From positions 71,480 to 135,479 of the forward strand of contig JANLPQ010000084.1 of the NCBI GenBank assembly GCA_031367325.1: a DNA stretch of 64,000 bases, in the 5' to 3' direction. Shown piece after piece: positions 51,417 to 61,034 of the stretch. Position 1 is the first letter of the stretch. Each line of letters opens with the position of its first letter. The notes below the pieces were generated by a model, which made no database searches, was not told where the DNA came from, and was given only the letters and a program-made list of their open reading frames with translations. Source of the DNA: JAAFIP01 sp031367325 (GTDB lineage Bacteria > Pseudomonadota > Gammaproteobacteria > Burkholderiales > Burkholderiaceae_C). The translations under genes and the position numbers were made by a program.

Positions 51417-53906
51417 ATGGATTTAGCGATCAAAAACTCTAAAGTGGACCATAAAATAGCCACCAAAGATATGAAAAATTTACTTCATCCCGCTATCGCA
51501 CTTTGGCTGGTATTTTCCTTGATTTGCGGATTTTTCGTCAGCCAATCTAAATTCACAGCGGATATGTCAGCCTTTTTGCCTAGAGACCCGTCTCCAAGGC
51601 AGCAAATCCTCATCGATCAGATCAGTGAAGGTTTTGCATCGCGCTCGCTGATTGTGGGAATTGAGGGCGCGCCAGAAGGTGTTTTGGCGCAACTGTCTAC
51701 CTTGATGGTGCAAAAACTACGGACTGGCAGTAATTTTTCAAATGTAAGTAATGGGCAAGGAGACGCCAATCATAAGGACCAAGCGCTGATATTTGCCAAT
51801 CGTTACGTGCTGAGTCCACGTATAACACCCGATCGCATGACGGTTAAAGGGCTGAGAGAAGCTGTAGAAGACACTTTGGCGGAGGTAAGTAGCTCTACGG
51901 GGTTGTTTAGCAAATCGCTCCTAGGACGTGATCCTACAGGCGAGTCTTTAGAAATTATCAAACGGGTGATTCCCTCTAATCAGCCTGCTAATTCTGGCGG
52001 CGTATGGATGAATGCATCACTTACCCGCGCACTCATACTGCTGCAAACCACAGCGCAGGGCTCCGATCTAGACGCACAGCAAGCAGCGCAATCTGCAGTA
52101 GAGCAAGGTTTCATCCAAGCCAAGGCTAAAGTGGGTTCCGCCGCAGACAAAGCTATTTTAAAATTTTCAGGTCCTGGGGTGTTTGCGGTTAAAGCCAGAG
52201 ACACCATTAAAACGGAAGCTGCGCGTTTGTCCACTGTGGGTATTATTTTAGTTTTGAGTCTGCTCTGGCTCATATATCGCTCGGTAGTGACTTTGTTTCT
52301 AGGTGTCTTGCCTGTGGTTACCGGAGCAATAGCCGGTATCGCTGCTGTGGGACTAGGATTTTCTTCAGTCCACGGTATGACCTTGGGTTTTGGTATTACC
52401 TTGATTGGAGAGGCGGTGGATTACGCGATCTATCTTTTTGTACAGTACACGCCTAGCTCTCGCGCGCAACTACAAGATGATCAGCAAGGCCCAAAGCAAG
52501 GATTCACCTCTTCGTTTTGGACCACTATCCGGTTGGGTGTGATAACGTCGATTTTCGGTTTTAGTACGCTGCTATTTTCAGGTTTTACAGGTCTGGCGCA
52601 GTTAGGCATGTTCTCCATAGTGGGTATCGTAGTGGCTGCTGTGGTGACGCGCTTTGTTCTTCCCATACTTCTGCCGCCAAGTTTTTCGGTTCGCCAACCT
52701 AAAAGGCTAGGTTTTTTACTTGCAAACTGTGCGCAATGTTTATATCGTATCAAAGGACTAGTATTAGTACTGGCCTCTGTTGCGGTGATTTTTTTGGCAT
52801 TGCGATGGGATACGCTGTGGAGCACTGAACTGGGCGGTTTGAGCCCAGTGCCCGAGGCAGCACAGCGGTTGGATTCAGAGCTGCGTGCCGACATGGGAGC
52901 ACCAGATGCCGGTGTATTAATAGTGCTCAAAGCTGCAAGTAGTGAGCATGCGTTACAGCTGAGTGAGAGTGTCGTGGCTAAGTTGGAACCTCTGGTAGCT
53001 AAAGGTGATCTTAGTGGTTTTCAGGCGCCAAGTAATTATTTGCCAAGTCAGCGCACCCAAATTGCACGCAAAGCAAATTTGCCAGAAAATACTGAGCTAC
53101 AGCACCGCGCTGATTTGGCTTTAGTGGGATTGCCTCTTAGGCCGGATAAATTAGGTGAATTTTTTCTCGATGTGGCTGCTGCTAAAAATAGCGCGCTACT
53201 GGTGCCGTCTAGCCTCAAGGGAACGTCTATGAGTTTGGGCGTAGAGTCTTTGCTGATGCAAAGTGCGAAGATGCCCAGTGCTTGGACTGCACTGATAGCA
53301 CTCCAAGCTCCCATCCGAGATGGCGCCCAAACCTCTATCAATGCCAAAAACATCAACGCTGCGCTGACGGATATAGGACAAGGAAAGGAAAATGGCGCGT
53401 ACGTGATCGAGCTAAAAAATGAAGCTACCAACGTCTATAACGCATACCTGCGCGAGGCTATCACCTTGTCTGCCGCTGGACTTCTCGCCATCCTAATATT
53501 GTTGATACTGGTACTGCGCTCGGTGCGTCGCGTAGTACGGGTGTTTGTGCCTTTACTTGCTTCGGTAGCCATAGTTGCCGCTAGCGTTGTGGTACTCAAG
53601 GGCAGCTTGAGCCTGCTGCATTTGGTAGGTTTGTTGCTAGTCATTGCAATTGGCTCGAATTACGCTTTGTTCTTCGATCAACGTTCTAGATCTAGCACAT
53701 CGTACACTTCTGTTTCGAGTGATCACGACATGCTGTGCTCACTGTTCTTTGCTAATCTCACAACCATACTTGGATTTGGGTTGCTGGCATTTTCTTCGGT
53801 TCCGGTGATGAATGCTATTGGGTTTACCGTAGGAATGGGGACGTTCTTGGCGTTGGTATTGTCGGCGGCGTTTGCCAAGCCGCCCACAATAGATGCGACT
53901 GTGTAA
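51417..53906 (+). CDS. MMPL/RND family exporter, aryl polyene cluster
   Basis: 829 residues with about 11-12 membrane helices in two halves, each preceded by a large periplasmic loop. GITLIGEAVDYAIYLFVQYT and the matching LLVIAIGSNYALFFDQRSRS are the two MMPL core helices. Start chosen at ATG 51417 (a GTG precedes it). It would move the lipid-linked aryl polyene or its precursor across the inner membrane. It opens the plus-strand operon. Confidence 0.85.
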   Translation: MDLAIKNSKVDHKIATKDMKNLLHPAIALWLVFSLICGFFVSQSKFTADMSAFLPRDPSPRQQILIDQISEGFASRSLIVGIEGAPEGVLAQLSTLMVQKLRTGSNFSNVSNGQGDANHKDQALIFANRYVLSPRITPDRMTVKGLREAVEDTLAEVSSSTGLFSKSLLGRDPTGESLEIIKRVIPSNQPANSGGVWMNASLTRALILLQTTAQGSDLDAQQAAQSAVEQGFIQAKAKVGSAADKAILKFSGPGVFAVKARDTIKTEAARLSTVGIILVLSLLWLIYRSVVTLFLGVLPVVTGAIAGIAAVGLGFSSVHGMTLGFGITLIGEAVDYAIYLFVQYTPSSRAQLQDDQQGPKQGFTSSFWTTIRLGVITSIFGFSTLLFSGFTGLAQLGMFSIVGIVVAAVVTRFVLPILLPPSFSVRQPKRLGFLLANCAQCLYRIKGLVLVLASVAVIFLALRWDTLWSTELGGLSPVPEAAQRLDSELRADMGAPDAGVLIVLKAASSEHALQLSESVVAKLEPLVAKGDLSGFQAPSNYLPSQRTQIARKANLPENTELQHRADLALVGLPLRPDKLGEFFLDVAAAKNSALLVPSSLKGTSMSLGVESLLMQSAKMPSAWTALIALQAPIRDGAQTSINAKNINAALTDIGQGKENGAYVIELKNEATNVYNAYLREAITLSAAGLLAILILLILVLRSVRRVVRVFVPLLASVAIVAASVVVLKGSLSLLHLVGLLLVIAIGSNYALFFDQRSRSSTSYTSVSSDHDMLCSLFFANLTTILGFGLLAFSSVPVMNAIGFTVGMGTFLALVLSAAFAKPPTIDATV

Positions 53907-53927
53907 GATAGCCATAGGATTTGAGCT

Positions 53928-54701
53928 GTGATAAAAAACCTAGTACGTGCCGTTTGTATCCTCGCTTTGATGGGGACGCAAGCTTGCATGCCGTACCGTA
54001 CTACTGATGGCCCTATGAAAATAATTGATGACAATCTAGACTGCGTCGCACGACCCACAACATTGGTCGTCTTGCTGCCTGGTGCTTACGATACGCCACA
54101 AGACTTCAAGGACTATGGGTTTGTTGCTGCACTACGGAAGCGCAATATAGATGCAGACATTCAACTTGTAGACGCGCACATTGGTTATTTTACGAATCAA
54201 CAAATAGTGCAGAGATTAGAGGACGAAGTTGTCTTACCGGCAAAAGCCAAGGGATACAAAAAAATCTGGTTTGTGGGAATTTCTTTGGGTGGTTACGGCA
54301 CACTTTTATACAGCATGAGCAAGCCTGCCGATGTTGACGGTTTTTTTATTATGGCGCCCTACATGGGCCCCAGAGATATACCAGCGGAAATTCACCGACA
54401 AGGCGGGTTAAAAACATGGGCCTCAAATGTACAAGGCAATATGGACATTGATTTATGGCGTTGGCTGCAAGGCTATTCAACCAAGGGCCCTAACATGCCG
54501 CAAGCGTACATCGGCTACGGAGCCAGCGATCGGTTTGAAAAACCCAACCAACTGCTGGCTGACGTACTGCCTAAAGAGCGTAGTTTCGTGATCCCAGGTG
54601 GGCATGATTGGGCTACTTGGCAACGCCTGTGGACTAATTTTCTTGAGGTGGCGCCATTGCCGAAATTGACCGCAAATCAAAAAAACTGCAAGGCAAGTTG
54701 A
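53928..54701 (+). CDS. Alpha/beta hydrolase-like lipoprotein, aryl polyene cluster
   Basis: 257 residues from GTG 53928. A lipoprotein-like signal (ILALMGTQAC, lipobox region) precedes VVLLPGAYDTPQDFKDYG (oxyanion region), IWFVGISLGGYGTLLYSM (GxSxGG nucleophile Ser) and a His in VIPGGHDWATWQ. It might cleave or transfer an acyl group at the periplasmic face. I do not know a named member of this group. It is 21 bases after the exporter. Confidence 0.75.
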   Translation: MIKNLVRAVCILALMGTQACMPYRTTDGPMKIIDDNLDCVARPTTLVVLLPGAYDTPQDFKDYGFVAALRKRNIDADIQLVDAHIGYFTNQQIVQRLEDEVVLPAKAKGYKKIWFVGISLGGYGTLLYSMSKPADVDGFFIMAPYMGPRDIPAEIHRQGGLKTWASNVQGNMDIDLWRWLQGYSTKGPNMPQAYIGYGASDRFEKPNQLLADVLPKERSFVIPGGHDWATWQRLWTNFLEVAPLPKLTANQKNCKAS

Positions 54702-55501
54702 GTGTGACGCAAGGTAAATGGAAGCCATCTCCAGTCATACAGGCCACAGCCGTATTGCATCTAGGGGCTGCCTTGGCATTGGGAGCTGGAATTACTTGGC
54801 CGTGGGCTGCGGGGGCATTGTTGGCTAATCATGCGGCTTTAACAATTGCGGGTTTGTGGCCGCGTAGTCGTTGGTTGGGACCTAATCTTTTAGGACTATC
54901 TTGCGCTGCACGAGACGCGCGGCAAATCGCCATTACGATTGATGACGGACCTAACCCGAGCGTGACGCCTGCAGTACTTGACATATTAGATGCGTTTAAC
55001 GCCAAGGCGAGCTTCTTCTGCGTTGGTAAAGAAGTTCAGTCCTACCCTGCGCTGGCGCGTGAGATTGTTCGCAAAGGTCACAGTATTGAGAATCACAGCT
55101 ACGCACATCGTCACCACTTTTCTTTGATGACGATGCGCGCAATGCGCAGTGAAATTAGTCAAGCTCAAGATATTATTTGTCAAACTACGGGATGTGCACC
55201 GCAATATTTCAGAGCGCCGGCGGGACTGCGAAATCCTTTGCTAGACCCTGTTCTGCATAGTTTAGATTTAAAGCTTGCAACTTGGACGCGGCGTGGCTTC
55301 GATACGGTAACCCCTAATCCAGACACCGTGCTAGCTAGACTGGAAAAGCACTTAGGCCCGGGTGATATATTGCTCTTGCACGATGGTAATTGCGCAAACA
55401 CTTTGCAAGGCCAGCCGGTCATATTGGAAGTTTTACCTAAGCTTTTAGAGAGCTTTCGCCAGAAAGGCTTTCAGGCAGTTTCGCTGGCGGATGCCGCATA
55501 A
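54698..55501 (+). CDS. Polysaccharide deacetylase (NodB) family protein, aryl polyene cluster
   Basis: 267 residues from a TTG at 54698 that overlaps the previous stop (TTGA); a GTG at 54704 is equally possible. Two N-terminal membrane helices precede the NodB domain: IAITIDDGPNPSVTPAVLDI (catalytic Asp pair), IENHSYAHRHHFSLM (metal-binding His pair), YFRAPAGLRN, and ILLLHDGN. It would deacetylate a sugar headgroup or related target on the membrane. Confidence 0.8.
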   Translation: MSVTQGKWKPSPVIQATAVLHLGAALALGAGITWPWAAGALLANHAALTIAGLWPRSRWLGPNLLGLSCAARDARQIAITIDDGPNPSVTPAVLDILDAFNAKASFFCVGKEVQSYPALAREIVRKGHSIENHSYAHRHHFSLMTMRAMRSEISQAQDIICQTTGCAPQYFRAPAGLRNPLLDPVLHSLDLKLATWTRRGFDTVTPNPDTVLARLEKHLGPGDILLLHDGNCANTLQGQPVILEVLPKLLESFRQKGFQAVSLADAA

Positions 55502-55514
55502 TTGAGAATCAATT

Positions 55515-56249
55515 TTGACAAAGCCACGGATGACAAACTTCGAAAAGCGACTTTTTGATATTGCTGTAAAACCCTATGCGCAAGCGGGTAAATTTGCGAT
55601 GCACTTTGCCAGAGGAAAATTAACGGGTGATCCCGTCTTCAAAGAAATATTGCAGCGTGGATTAATAGCGCCGGGGTCGCACGTGGTAGACATAGGATGT
55701 GGCCAAGGTTTGTTCAGTGCTTGGATGTTGGCAGCAGATGCGATGGCCTCGGACCCTCGGTGGCCTGCTGATTGGCAACTAGCACCACAAGCAGTCACAG
55801 TGCAAGGTATTGAGCTAATGTCGGCTGATGTGCTGCGCGCACAAACAGCGTTAGCCGACTGCGCAGATCGCTTTAAATTTGTTGTAGGTGACATGTGCAG
55901 CACGCCGTTCGACAAAGCGCAGGCCGTAGTGATTTTGGATGTCTTGCACTATGTACCTTATGCTGCGCAGGACGACGTTTTGGCACGAGTACGCGAGTCT
56001 TTGGCACCCAGTGGTGTTTTGATTTTGCGTATTGGCGATGCAGCGGGCGGCTTAGGTTTTAAACTCAGTAACTGGGTCGACAACATAGTGTTTTTTGTCC
56101 GTGGGCATAGCCAGTCTCGCTTGTATTGCCGGACATTGACACAATGGACGGACGTTTTAACAAAGCTGGGGTTTGTAGTAGAGTCTAAGCCCATGAGCCA
56201 AGGCACGCCTTTCGCTAATGTGCTTCTTGTAGCGCGCTTAAAAGGCTAA
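55515..56249 (+). CDS. SAM-dependent methyltransferase, aryl polyene cluster
   Basis: 244 residues from TTG 55515 or ATG 55530. HVVDIGCGQGLFSAWML is the SAM-binding loop, VVILDVLHYVPYAAQDDVLA the substrate-side motif. Aryl polyenes carry O- or C-methyl groups at the ring, so ring methylation is likely. The C-terminus has SRLYCRTLTQWTDVLTKLGF, as in small-molecule methyltransferases. It is 13 bases after the deacetylase gene. Confidence 0.85.
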   Translation: MTKPRMTNFEKRLFDIAVKPYAQAGKFAMHFARGKLTGDPVFKEILQRGLIAPGSHVVDIGCGQGLFSAWMLAADAMASDPRWPADWQLAPQAVTVQGIELMSADVLRAQTALADCADRFKFVVGDMCSTPFDKAQAVVILDVLHYVPYAAQDDVLARVRESLAPSGVLILRIGDAAGGLGFKLSNWVDNIVFFVRGHSQSRLYCRTLTQWTDVLTKLGFVVESKPMSQGTPFANVLLVARLKG

Positions 56250-56259
56250 TGATTTAACT

Positions 56260-57444
56260 ATGCAAGCATTGAATTTATCCCGTTATACGTTGACGACTTG
56301 CTTGGGCCGTGGCCGACAAGCTAACTGGGACGCTGTGGTGCAGCAGCATACAGGGCTCAGGCCATGTGCTTTTGAAACAGTAAATTTACCCACTTTTATA
56401 GGCCAAGTTGAAGGCGTAGAAGATCAACGTATGTCTGCGCATTTGCAGCAACATAGCTGCAGAAATAACCAGCTAGCCCAACTAGCCCTTGAGCAAGACG
56501 GCTTTAGTGAAGCTGTGCACACGGCTATTAGCAGCTATGGCAAACACCGCGTAGGTGTTTTTCTGGGCACCAGTACTGCAGGCATATTAACGACAGAGCT
56601 GGCGTATAGGCATCGCGATGCCAGCTCGGGCGCATTGCCCGCAGATTTTAATTATCAGCAAACGCACAATACCTATTCTGTCGGTGGCTTTGTACGTGAT
56701 TATTTTGATCTTGAAGGTCCGGCGGTAGTAGTGTCGTCAGCTTGTTCCTCCAGCGCCAAAGTGTTTGGTAATGCTTGGCGCATGATGCAATGCGGTCTGA
56801 TTGACGCTGCTATTGTGGGTGGTGTAGACAGCCTGTGTTTGACTACGCTGTATGGATTTAACTCACTAGAATTATTGTCTACTGAACTTTGCCAGCCGTA
56901 TGGTGAGCACCGCAAAGGGATATCAATTTCCGAGGCTGCAGGCTTTGCACTGCTGACACGCGAAAAGCCATCTGCGGGCGGCATAGCCGTAACAGGCATT
57001 GGCGAATCGAGTGACGCGCACCATATGTCATCGCCACACCCACAGGGTGCAGGCGCATTAGCGGCTATGCAGCAAGCACTGGCAATGGGCGGATGTACGC
57101 CACAGCAAATTGACTACATTAATTTGCATGGCACCGCAACGCGAAGTAACGATGCTGCAGAAGGCTTGGCAGTAGCTAATTTATTTGGAGCACATACGCC
57201 TTGTAGTTCTACGAAGGGCCATACGGGCCACGCTTTAGGTGCAGCAGGAATTATCGAAGTTGCCCTCAGCGCGCTCGCCATGGAAAACGGGTTAACACCG
57301 GCAGGGGTTAATACGCAAGAGTTGGATAAAACGATAGGCGTGAATTACCTACTAGAAAATTTAACCCATGCACCCAAAAGGATCATGACAAACTCTTTTG
57401 GATTCGGAGGTTCTAACTGCAGTTTGTTGTTAGAAAAGCAATGA
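56260..57444 (+). CDS. Beta-ketoacyl-ACP synthase II-like, aryl polyene cluster
   Basis: 394 residues with the complete triad: VVSSACSSSAKVFGNAW (Cys), NLHGTATRSNDAAEGL (His), STKGHTGHALGAAGIIEVAL (His). FGFGGSNCSLLLE is the C-terminal glycine loop. It overlaps the chain-length factor gene by 4 bases, a partnership that in aryl polyene synthesis forms a heterodimer controlling chain length. The N-terminus lacks the usual long catalytic leader, suggesting a compact family member. Confidence 0.85.
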   Translation: MQALNLSRYTLTTCLGRGRQANWDAVVQQHTGLRPCAFETVNLPTFIGQVEGVEDQRMSAHLQQHSCRNNQLAQLALEQDGFSEAVHTAISSYGKHRVGVFLGTSTAGILTTELAYRHRDASSGALPADFNYQQTHNTYSVGGFVRDYFDLEGPAVVVSSACSSSAKVFGNAWRMMQCGLIDAAIVGGVDSLCLTTLYGFNSLELLSTELCQPYGEHRKGISISEAAGFALLTREKPSAGGIAVTGIGESSDAHHMSSPHPQGAGALAAMQQALAMGGCTPQQIDYINLHGTATRSNDAAEGLAVANLFGAHTPCSSTKGHTGHALGAAGIIEVALSALAMENGLTPAGVNTQELDKTIGVNYLLENLTHAPKRIMTNSFGFGGSNCSLLLEKQ

Positions 57445-58253
57445 GCTTCATCACGGTTTATATTGACGCTGTAGGTGTGTGCGGACCAGGCTTAGAAAGC
57501 TGGGCTGCAACACAAGCCATACTAAAAAAACAAACACCGTACGCCCCAACACTTACGGTTATTAATGCATCAAGCCATCTACCGCCCGCTGAGCGCCGTC
57601 GCGTAGGGGCAGCCGTCAAATTAGCTTTGGCCACTGCTGCAGATGCTTTGACTGATGGGCACTACTTGGCCAGCGAATTATTGTCGGTGTTTAGCTCTTC
57701 TGGTGGTGATGGTGACAACTGCCACTCTATATGTGAAGCGCTGGCATCTCAAGACCGATTGATCTCTCCCACCAGATTTACCAATTCTGTGCACAATGCT
57801 CCCTCTGGTTATTGGGGCATTGCCTTGCAAGCTAAACCGGCAAGTACGAGCCTTTGTGCTTTTGATGCCAGCTTTTCGGCAGGTTTTTTAGAGGCTTGTA
57901 CCCAGGCTATTGCAGCCAAGGCGCCGGTGCTTTTGATCGCGTACGACACGCCATACCCTGAACCACTGCGTGCGGTCAGACCTATCGCACACAGTATGGG
58001 CGTAACTTTGTTGGTAAGTCCAGAAGCCACTGCTTTTACCTTGGCAAGCTTGAAAATTAGTCTGGGTAAAGCCAGTCTTAGCACGATGGACAACACACAA
58101 TTAGAGGCTTTGCGCCAGAACGTGCCCGCTGCTCGCTGCCTGCCGATGTTGCAAGCTATTGCCAGTGACCAGCAGCAAGTAAATCTGGCGCTTGATCTAT
58201 TTGACAATCAACAGCTATTGGTTGAAGTTACCAAAGCACAGGCCGTGTCATGA
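57441..58253 (+). CDS. Ketosynthase chain-length factor, aryl polyene cluster
   Basis: 270 residues, shorter than a ketosynthase (about 400). The position of the catalytic Cys is occupied by Asp-Ala-Ser (LCAFDASFSAGFLEACTQAI), and the His motifs are not evident. NSVHNAPSGYWGIAL is the usual block before it. It therefore cannot condense on its own and probably pairs with the ketosynthase at 56260 to set polyene length. Overlaps both neighbours by ATGA, showing tight coupling. Confidence 0.8.
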   Translation: MSFITVYIDAVGVCGPGLESWAATQAILKKQTPYAPTLTVINASSHLPPAERRRVGAAVKLALATAADALTDGHYLASELLSVFSSSGGDGDNCHSICEALASQDRLISPTRFTNSVHNAPSGYWGIALQAKPASTSLCAFDASFSAGFLEACTQAIAAKAPVLLIAYDTPYPEPLRAVRPIAHSMGVTLLVSPEATAFTLASLKISLGKASLSTMDNTQLEALRQNVPAARCLPMLQAIASDQQQVNLALDLFDNQQLLVEVTKAQAVS

Positions 58254-58726
58254 CATTGCCTACCGCATCGCTGATATTGAATGCTGTGGATATCGCACGT
58301 CTTATTCCTCACCATGGTGACATGTGCTTGCTTGCTGGGGTGCAGCACTACGATGCTCAAACTATCCGTTGTAGTGCGGTGTCACACCGATTGCTGAACA
58401 ACCCATTGCGAGAAAACGGTGTTTTGCACGCTGTGTGCGGCGTTGAGTATGCTGCACAAGCCATGGCAGTGCATGGTGCTTTATTGGCGGGCCAAAGTGA
58501 CAAGCCACCACGTGGGGGGCGTTTGGCTGGCGTGCGTTCAGTAGAAATGCATGTGAACCGCCTTGATCATATCGCGTGCGATTTGACGATACACGCTCAC
58601 TACGCAATGGGCGACGACCATACCATGGTCTATGAATTTAGCGTAGACGCTCTAGAACGTAACCTGCTTAAAGGCAAAGCTACTGTAGTGCTTATGCCAG
58701 CTAGCCACAACGAAACCACGATATGA
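58250..58726 (+). CDS. Hot-dog dehydratase-like protein (ApeP-type)
   Basis: 158 residues. DIARLIPHHGDMCLLAGVQH and NGVLHAVCGVEYAAQAMAVH resemble the FabA/FabZ-like dehydratase of aryl polyene clusters, in which the His and Glu/Asp of the hot-dog site are spread differently from FabZ. It would remove water to form each double bond. ATGA overlaps both neighbours. The second and third dehydratases lie at 44901 and 61035. Confidence 0.75.
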   Translation: MTLPTASLILNAVDIARLIPHHGDMCLLAGVQHYDAQTIRCSAVSHRLLNNPLRENGVLHAVCGVEYAAQAMAVHGALLAGQSDKPPRGGRLAGVRSVEMHVNRLDHIACDLTIHAHYAMGDDHTMVYEFSVDALERNLLKGKATVVLMPASHNETTI

Positions 58727-59451
58727 CCGATAAAAAAAGAGCCCTAGTGACTGGCGGTAGCGGTGCGCTAGGCGGCGCAATATGTGAGCGGTTGGCCGCA
58801 GATGGCTTTGATGTTTATATCCATGCTAACGGGGCACTGGCTGCTGCACAGAAACTAGAACAAAAAATCACAGCTGCTGGCGGCAGCGCTAAAGCGCTGC
58901 AGTTTGATGTAACGGATGCGCAAGCTACGCTCGATGTGCTGCAGCCTCTCGCGGAAGAAAAAGCCTTTCAAGTAGTGGTTAATTGTGCTGGCATTCACAA
59001 CGACGCTGTATTTGCTGGAATGAGTGCAAGCCAGTGGAGCAGCGTGATTGATGTATCACTCAATGGCTTTTTTAATGTGACCCAGCCGCTTATGCTGCCG
59101 ATGCTACGCACGCGATATGGGCGCATTATCAATATTTCGTCGGTGGCAGCCATTGCGGGCAATCGTGGCCAAGTTAATTACGCAGCGGCTAAAGCTGCTT
59201 TGCATGGCGCTACCAAGTCGCTTGCGCAAGAGGTGGCTAGCCGAGGTGTGACGGTCAACGTGGTGGCCCCAGGTATTATCGAATCACCGATGATTGAAGG
59301 CATGTTCGACGCCGAGACAGTGGCACGTATTGTGCCGATGAAGCGCGTAGGTACTGCCCAAGAGGTAGCTGCTTTAGTGGCGTTCTTGGCCGGTAAAGAA
59401 GCTGGCTACATTACAGGGCAAATCATTTCCATTAACGGCGGCATGATCTGA
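58723..59451 (+). CDS. 3-oxoacyl-ACP reductase (SDR), aryl polyene cluster
   Basis: 242 residues. ALVTGGSGALGGAICERLAA is the NADPH-binding TGxxxGxG loop, NISSVAAIAGNRGQVNYAAA with AKAALHG gives the Ser-Tyr-Lys catalytic triad (Y..xK), and APGIIESPMIEGMF the C-terminal SDR block. It reduces the ketoacyl-ACP to hydroxyacyl-ACP. It ends the plus-strand operon. A short AACCAT-GCA-ATGGTT hairpin lies about 40 bases on. Confidence 0.9.
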   Translation: MTDKKRALVTGGSGALGGAICERLAADGFDVYIHANGALAAAQKLEQKITAAGGSAKALQFDVTDAQATLDVLQPLAEEKAFQVVVNCAGIHNDAVFAGMSASQWSSVIDVSLNGFFNVTQPLMLPMLRTRYGRIINISSVAAIAGNRGQVNYAAAKAALHGATKSLAQEVASRGVTVNVVAPGIIESPMIEGMFDAETVARIVPMKRVGTAQEVAALVAFLAGKEAGYITGQIISINGGMI

Positions 59452-59509
59452 TAGCCTAGATCGTTGACGCAGCGCGCAACCAAGTTAGAACCATGCAATG
59501 GTTTGCAAG

Positions 59510-60094
59510 CTATGGCTTAAGATTCTCTGATGGTCTTCCCAGTGTCATTAAAGATCTGTCGCCGTCAGTCAGCGTAGTTTCTACGGTGTGCACATAACTG
59601 TTGTCGCCTGATAAACGTATCTCTCTGAGCGTCACAAATAGTTTGCTGGTTTTTGGTCTTAGTACCAGTTCCCACTTATTGGCAGGCCCTGACAACTTCC
59701 AAGTAAAGTACTGCTCAATGCTGACTTGGTCGCCTCGAAACGTAGCGGTCAGACTTTTCACCAGTGATGCCATGTCGGCAAAATCATCCAGCGACATGCT
59801 GCGTTTGAAAGTGCCGCGCTCAATGGACACTTTGTTTCCCTCAATGACCAAGTTTTCTGGACGCGGTTGCAGGGTACGTTTTTCTAATCGATCGGGCGCC
59901 TGAAAGATAAGTTCGCCGTTAGATTCAACCGGGTTATCCAGAATCTTTACGTATTTACGTTCGACAAATTCAGCCCGGACTAATTTGCTTGAGGCAAATT
60001 GTTGCATCAAGGTAGGCATATCAATATTGGCGGCCTGTACTTGTGCACCCCAAAGCAATGCCAGGCTAGAAAAAACAAGCGTGATGTAAGTCAT
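59510..60094 (-). CDS. LolA-like outer membrane carrier protein, aryl polyene cluster
   Basis: 194 residues. A signal peptide (LVFSSLALLWGAQVQA) leads to a LolA-like beta domain: MPTLMQQFASSKLVRAEFVE, ELIFQAPDRLEKRTLQPRPE, GDQVSIEQYFTWKLSGPANK. LolA shuttles lipoproteins across the periplasm, and relatives in aryl polyene clusters are thought to carry the lipidated pigment. It overlaps the acyltransferase gene by 4 bases. Confidence 0.8.
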   Translation of the reverse strand: MTYITLVFSSLALLWGAQVQAANIDMPTLMQQFASSKLVRAEFVERKYVKILDNPVESNGELIFQAPDRLEKRTLQPRPENLVIEGNKVSIERGTFKRSMSLDDFADMASLVKSLTATFRGDQVSIEQYFTWKLSGPANKWELVLRPKTSKLFVTLREIRLSGDNSYVHTVETTLTDGDRSLMTLGRPSENLKP

Positions 60095-61026
60095 TTAGGA
60101 GTACCAGGAGGTTGCCAGAAATCAAAAAAATTAAACCAATTAGCAGGCGCAAGTAAGCAATACTTTTCAATCAACTGTACGTACTTAGCCATCGCTTGCT
60201 GCGCCGCAAGTACGCGATCTGCTGCTGCCACACTAGAAAAATCCATAATAGGTTCTAGATGGATGGTGTAGCGATTCCCACCTTCAAAAATACCCACCAT
60301 AAAGAAGACTGGATGTTTGAGCATAGCGGCCAAACGAAAAGGCCCTTCAGGTAAGGATGCTGGATCGCCAAGTAAGTTCAAACTTACATTGCCTGAGGCC
60401 TCCAGCGCGCGATCAGCCAATATGCCAATCAAACCGCCAGCGGCCAGATGATCACGCACTTGCAGCATGGCGCTAGGCTGACCCAGCGAAATGATGGCTT
60501 GCTGCGCTTTGGGGTTGATAGCGTGCAGCAGTTGCTTGATGTTGCGCGCATTGTCCTCGTACATCAAGAGCGCCATATCAAGGCTAGGGTACTGGTAGGC
60601 AATGCTGCGCACGCTGTCAAAACTGCCCATGTGCGCGCCCATCAAGAACAAGCCTGCCCCACGCGTTGCGGCACCCAGTGCTTGGTTATCAGGGTCTAGG
60701 ATTCGCACATCGAATAGATCTAAACGACTGTTGAGAAAATAAATTCGGTCTAATGTTACCGAGGCAAATGTGTACAAGTGCTTGAAAACAGCTGCACTTC
60801 CATGCGCTTGGTTCGGGATGCGCGCTAAAAAAGACCGCGACGCACGCCGCGCTTGCGGCGATGAGAGATAAAAATACCCCACGATAGGTACCAAAATCCA
60901 ACGCGAAATGCGCCGGCCCAGGTGCAACGCTATCCATGCAATCACTTTAAGCGCCAGCATATTGCCGCGCTCAGTTTGGCTGGCCCAGCGTTGCTTGCCG
61001 TCGGTGGGAGCAGAAGTGTTAGCCAC
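60091..61026 (-). CDS. LpxL-like lysophospholipid acyltransferase, aryl polyene cluster
   Basis: 311 residues. An N-terminal hydrophobic helix is followed by LFLMGAHMGSFDSVRSIAYQ, with an HX4D-type His-Asp pair, and LIGILADRALEASGNVSL, the second lysophospholipid acyltransferase block (LPLAT). It would transfer an acyl chain at the inner membrane, possibly the aryl polyene itself. It has ATGA overlap with the LolA gene and 8 bases to the dehydratase upstream. Confidence 0.85.
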   Translation of the reverse strand: MANTSAPTDGKQRWASQTERGNMLALKVIAWIALHLGRRISRWILVPIVGYFYLSSPQARRASRSFLARIPNQAHGSAAVFKHLYTFASVTLDRIYFLNSRLDLFDVRILDPDNQALGAATRGAGLFLMGAHMGSFDSVRSIAYQYPSLDMALLMYEDNARNIKQLLHAINPKAQQAIISLGQPSAMLQVRDHLAAGGLIGILADRALEASGNVSLNLLGDPASLPEGPFRLAAMLKHPVFFMVGIFEGGNRYTIHLEPIMDFSSVAAADRVLAAQQAMAKYVQLIEKYCLLAPANWFNFFDFWQPPGTPK

Positions 61027-61034
61027 TGTGGTAA

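Noticed and set aside
59488..59502. AACCAT-GCA-ATGGTT hairpin between the ketoreductase and LolA-like genes
   Set aside because: A 6-bp stem with no T-tract is insufficient evidence for a terminator.
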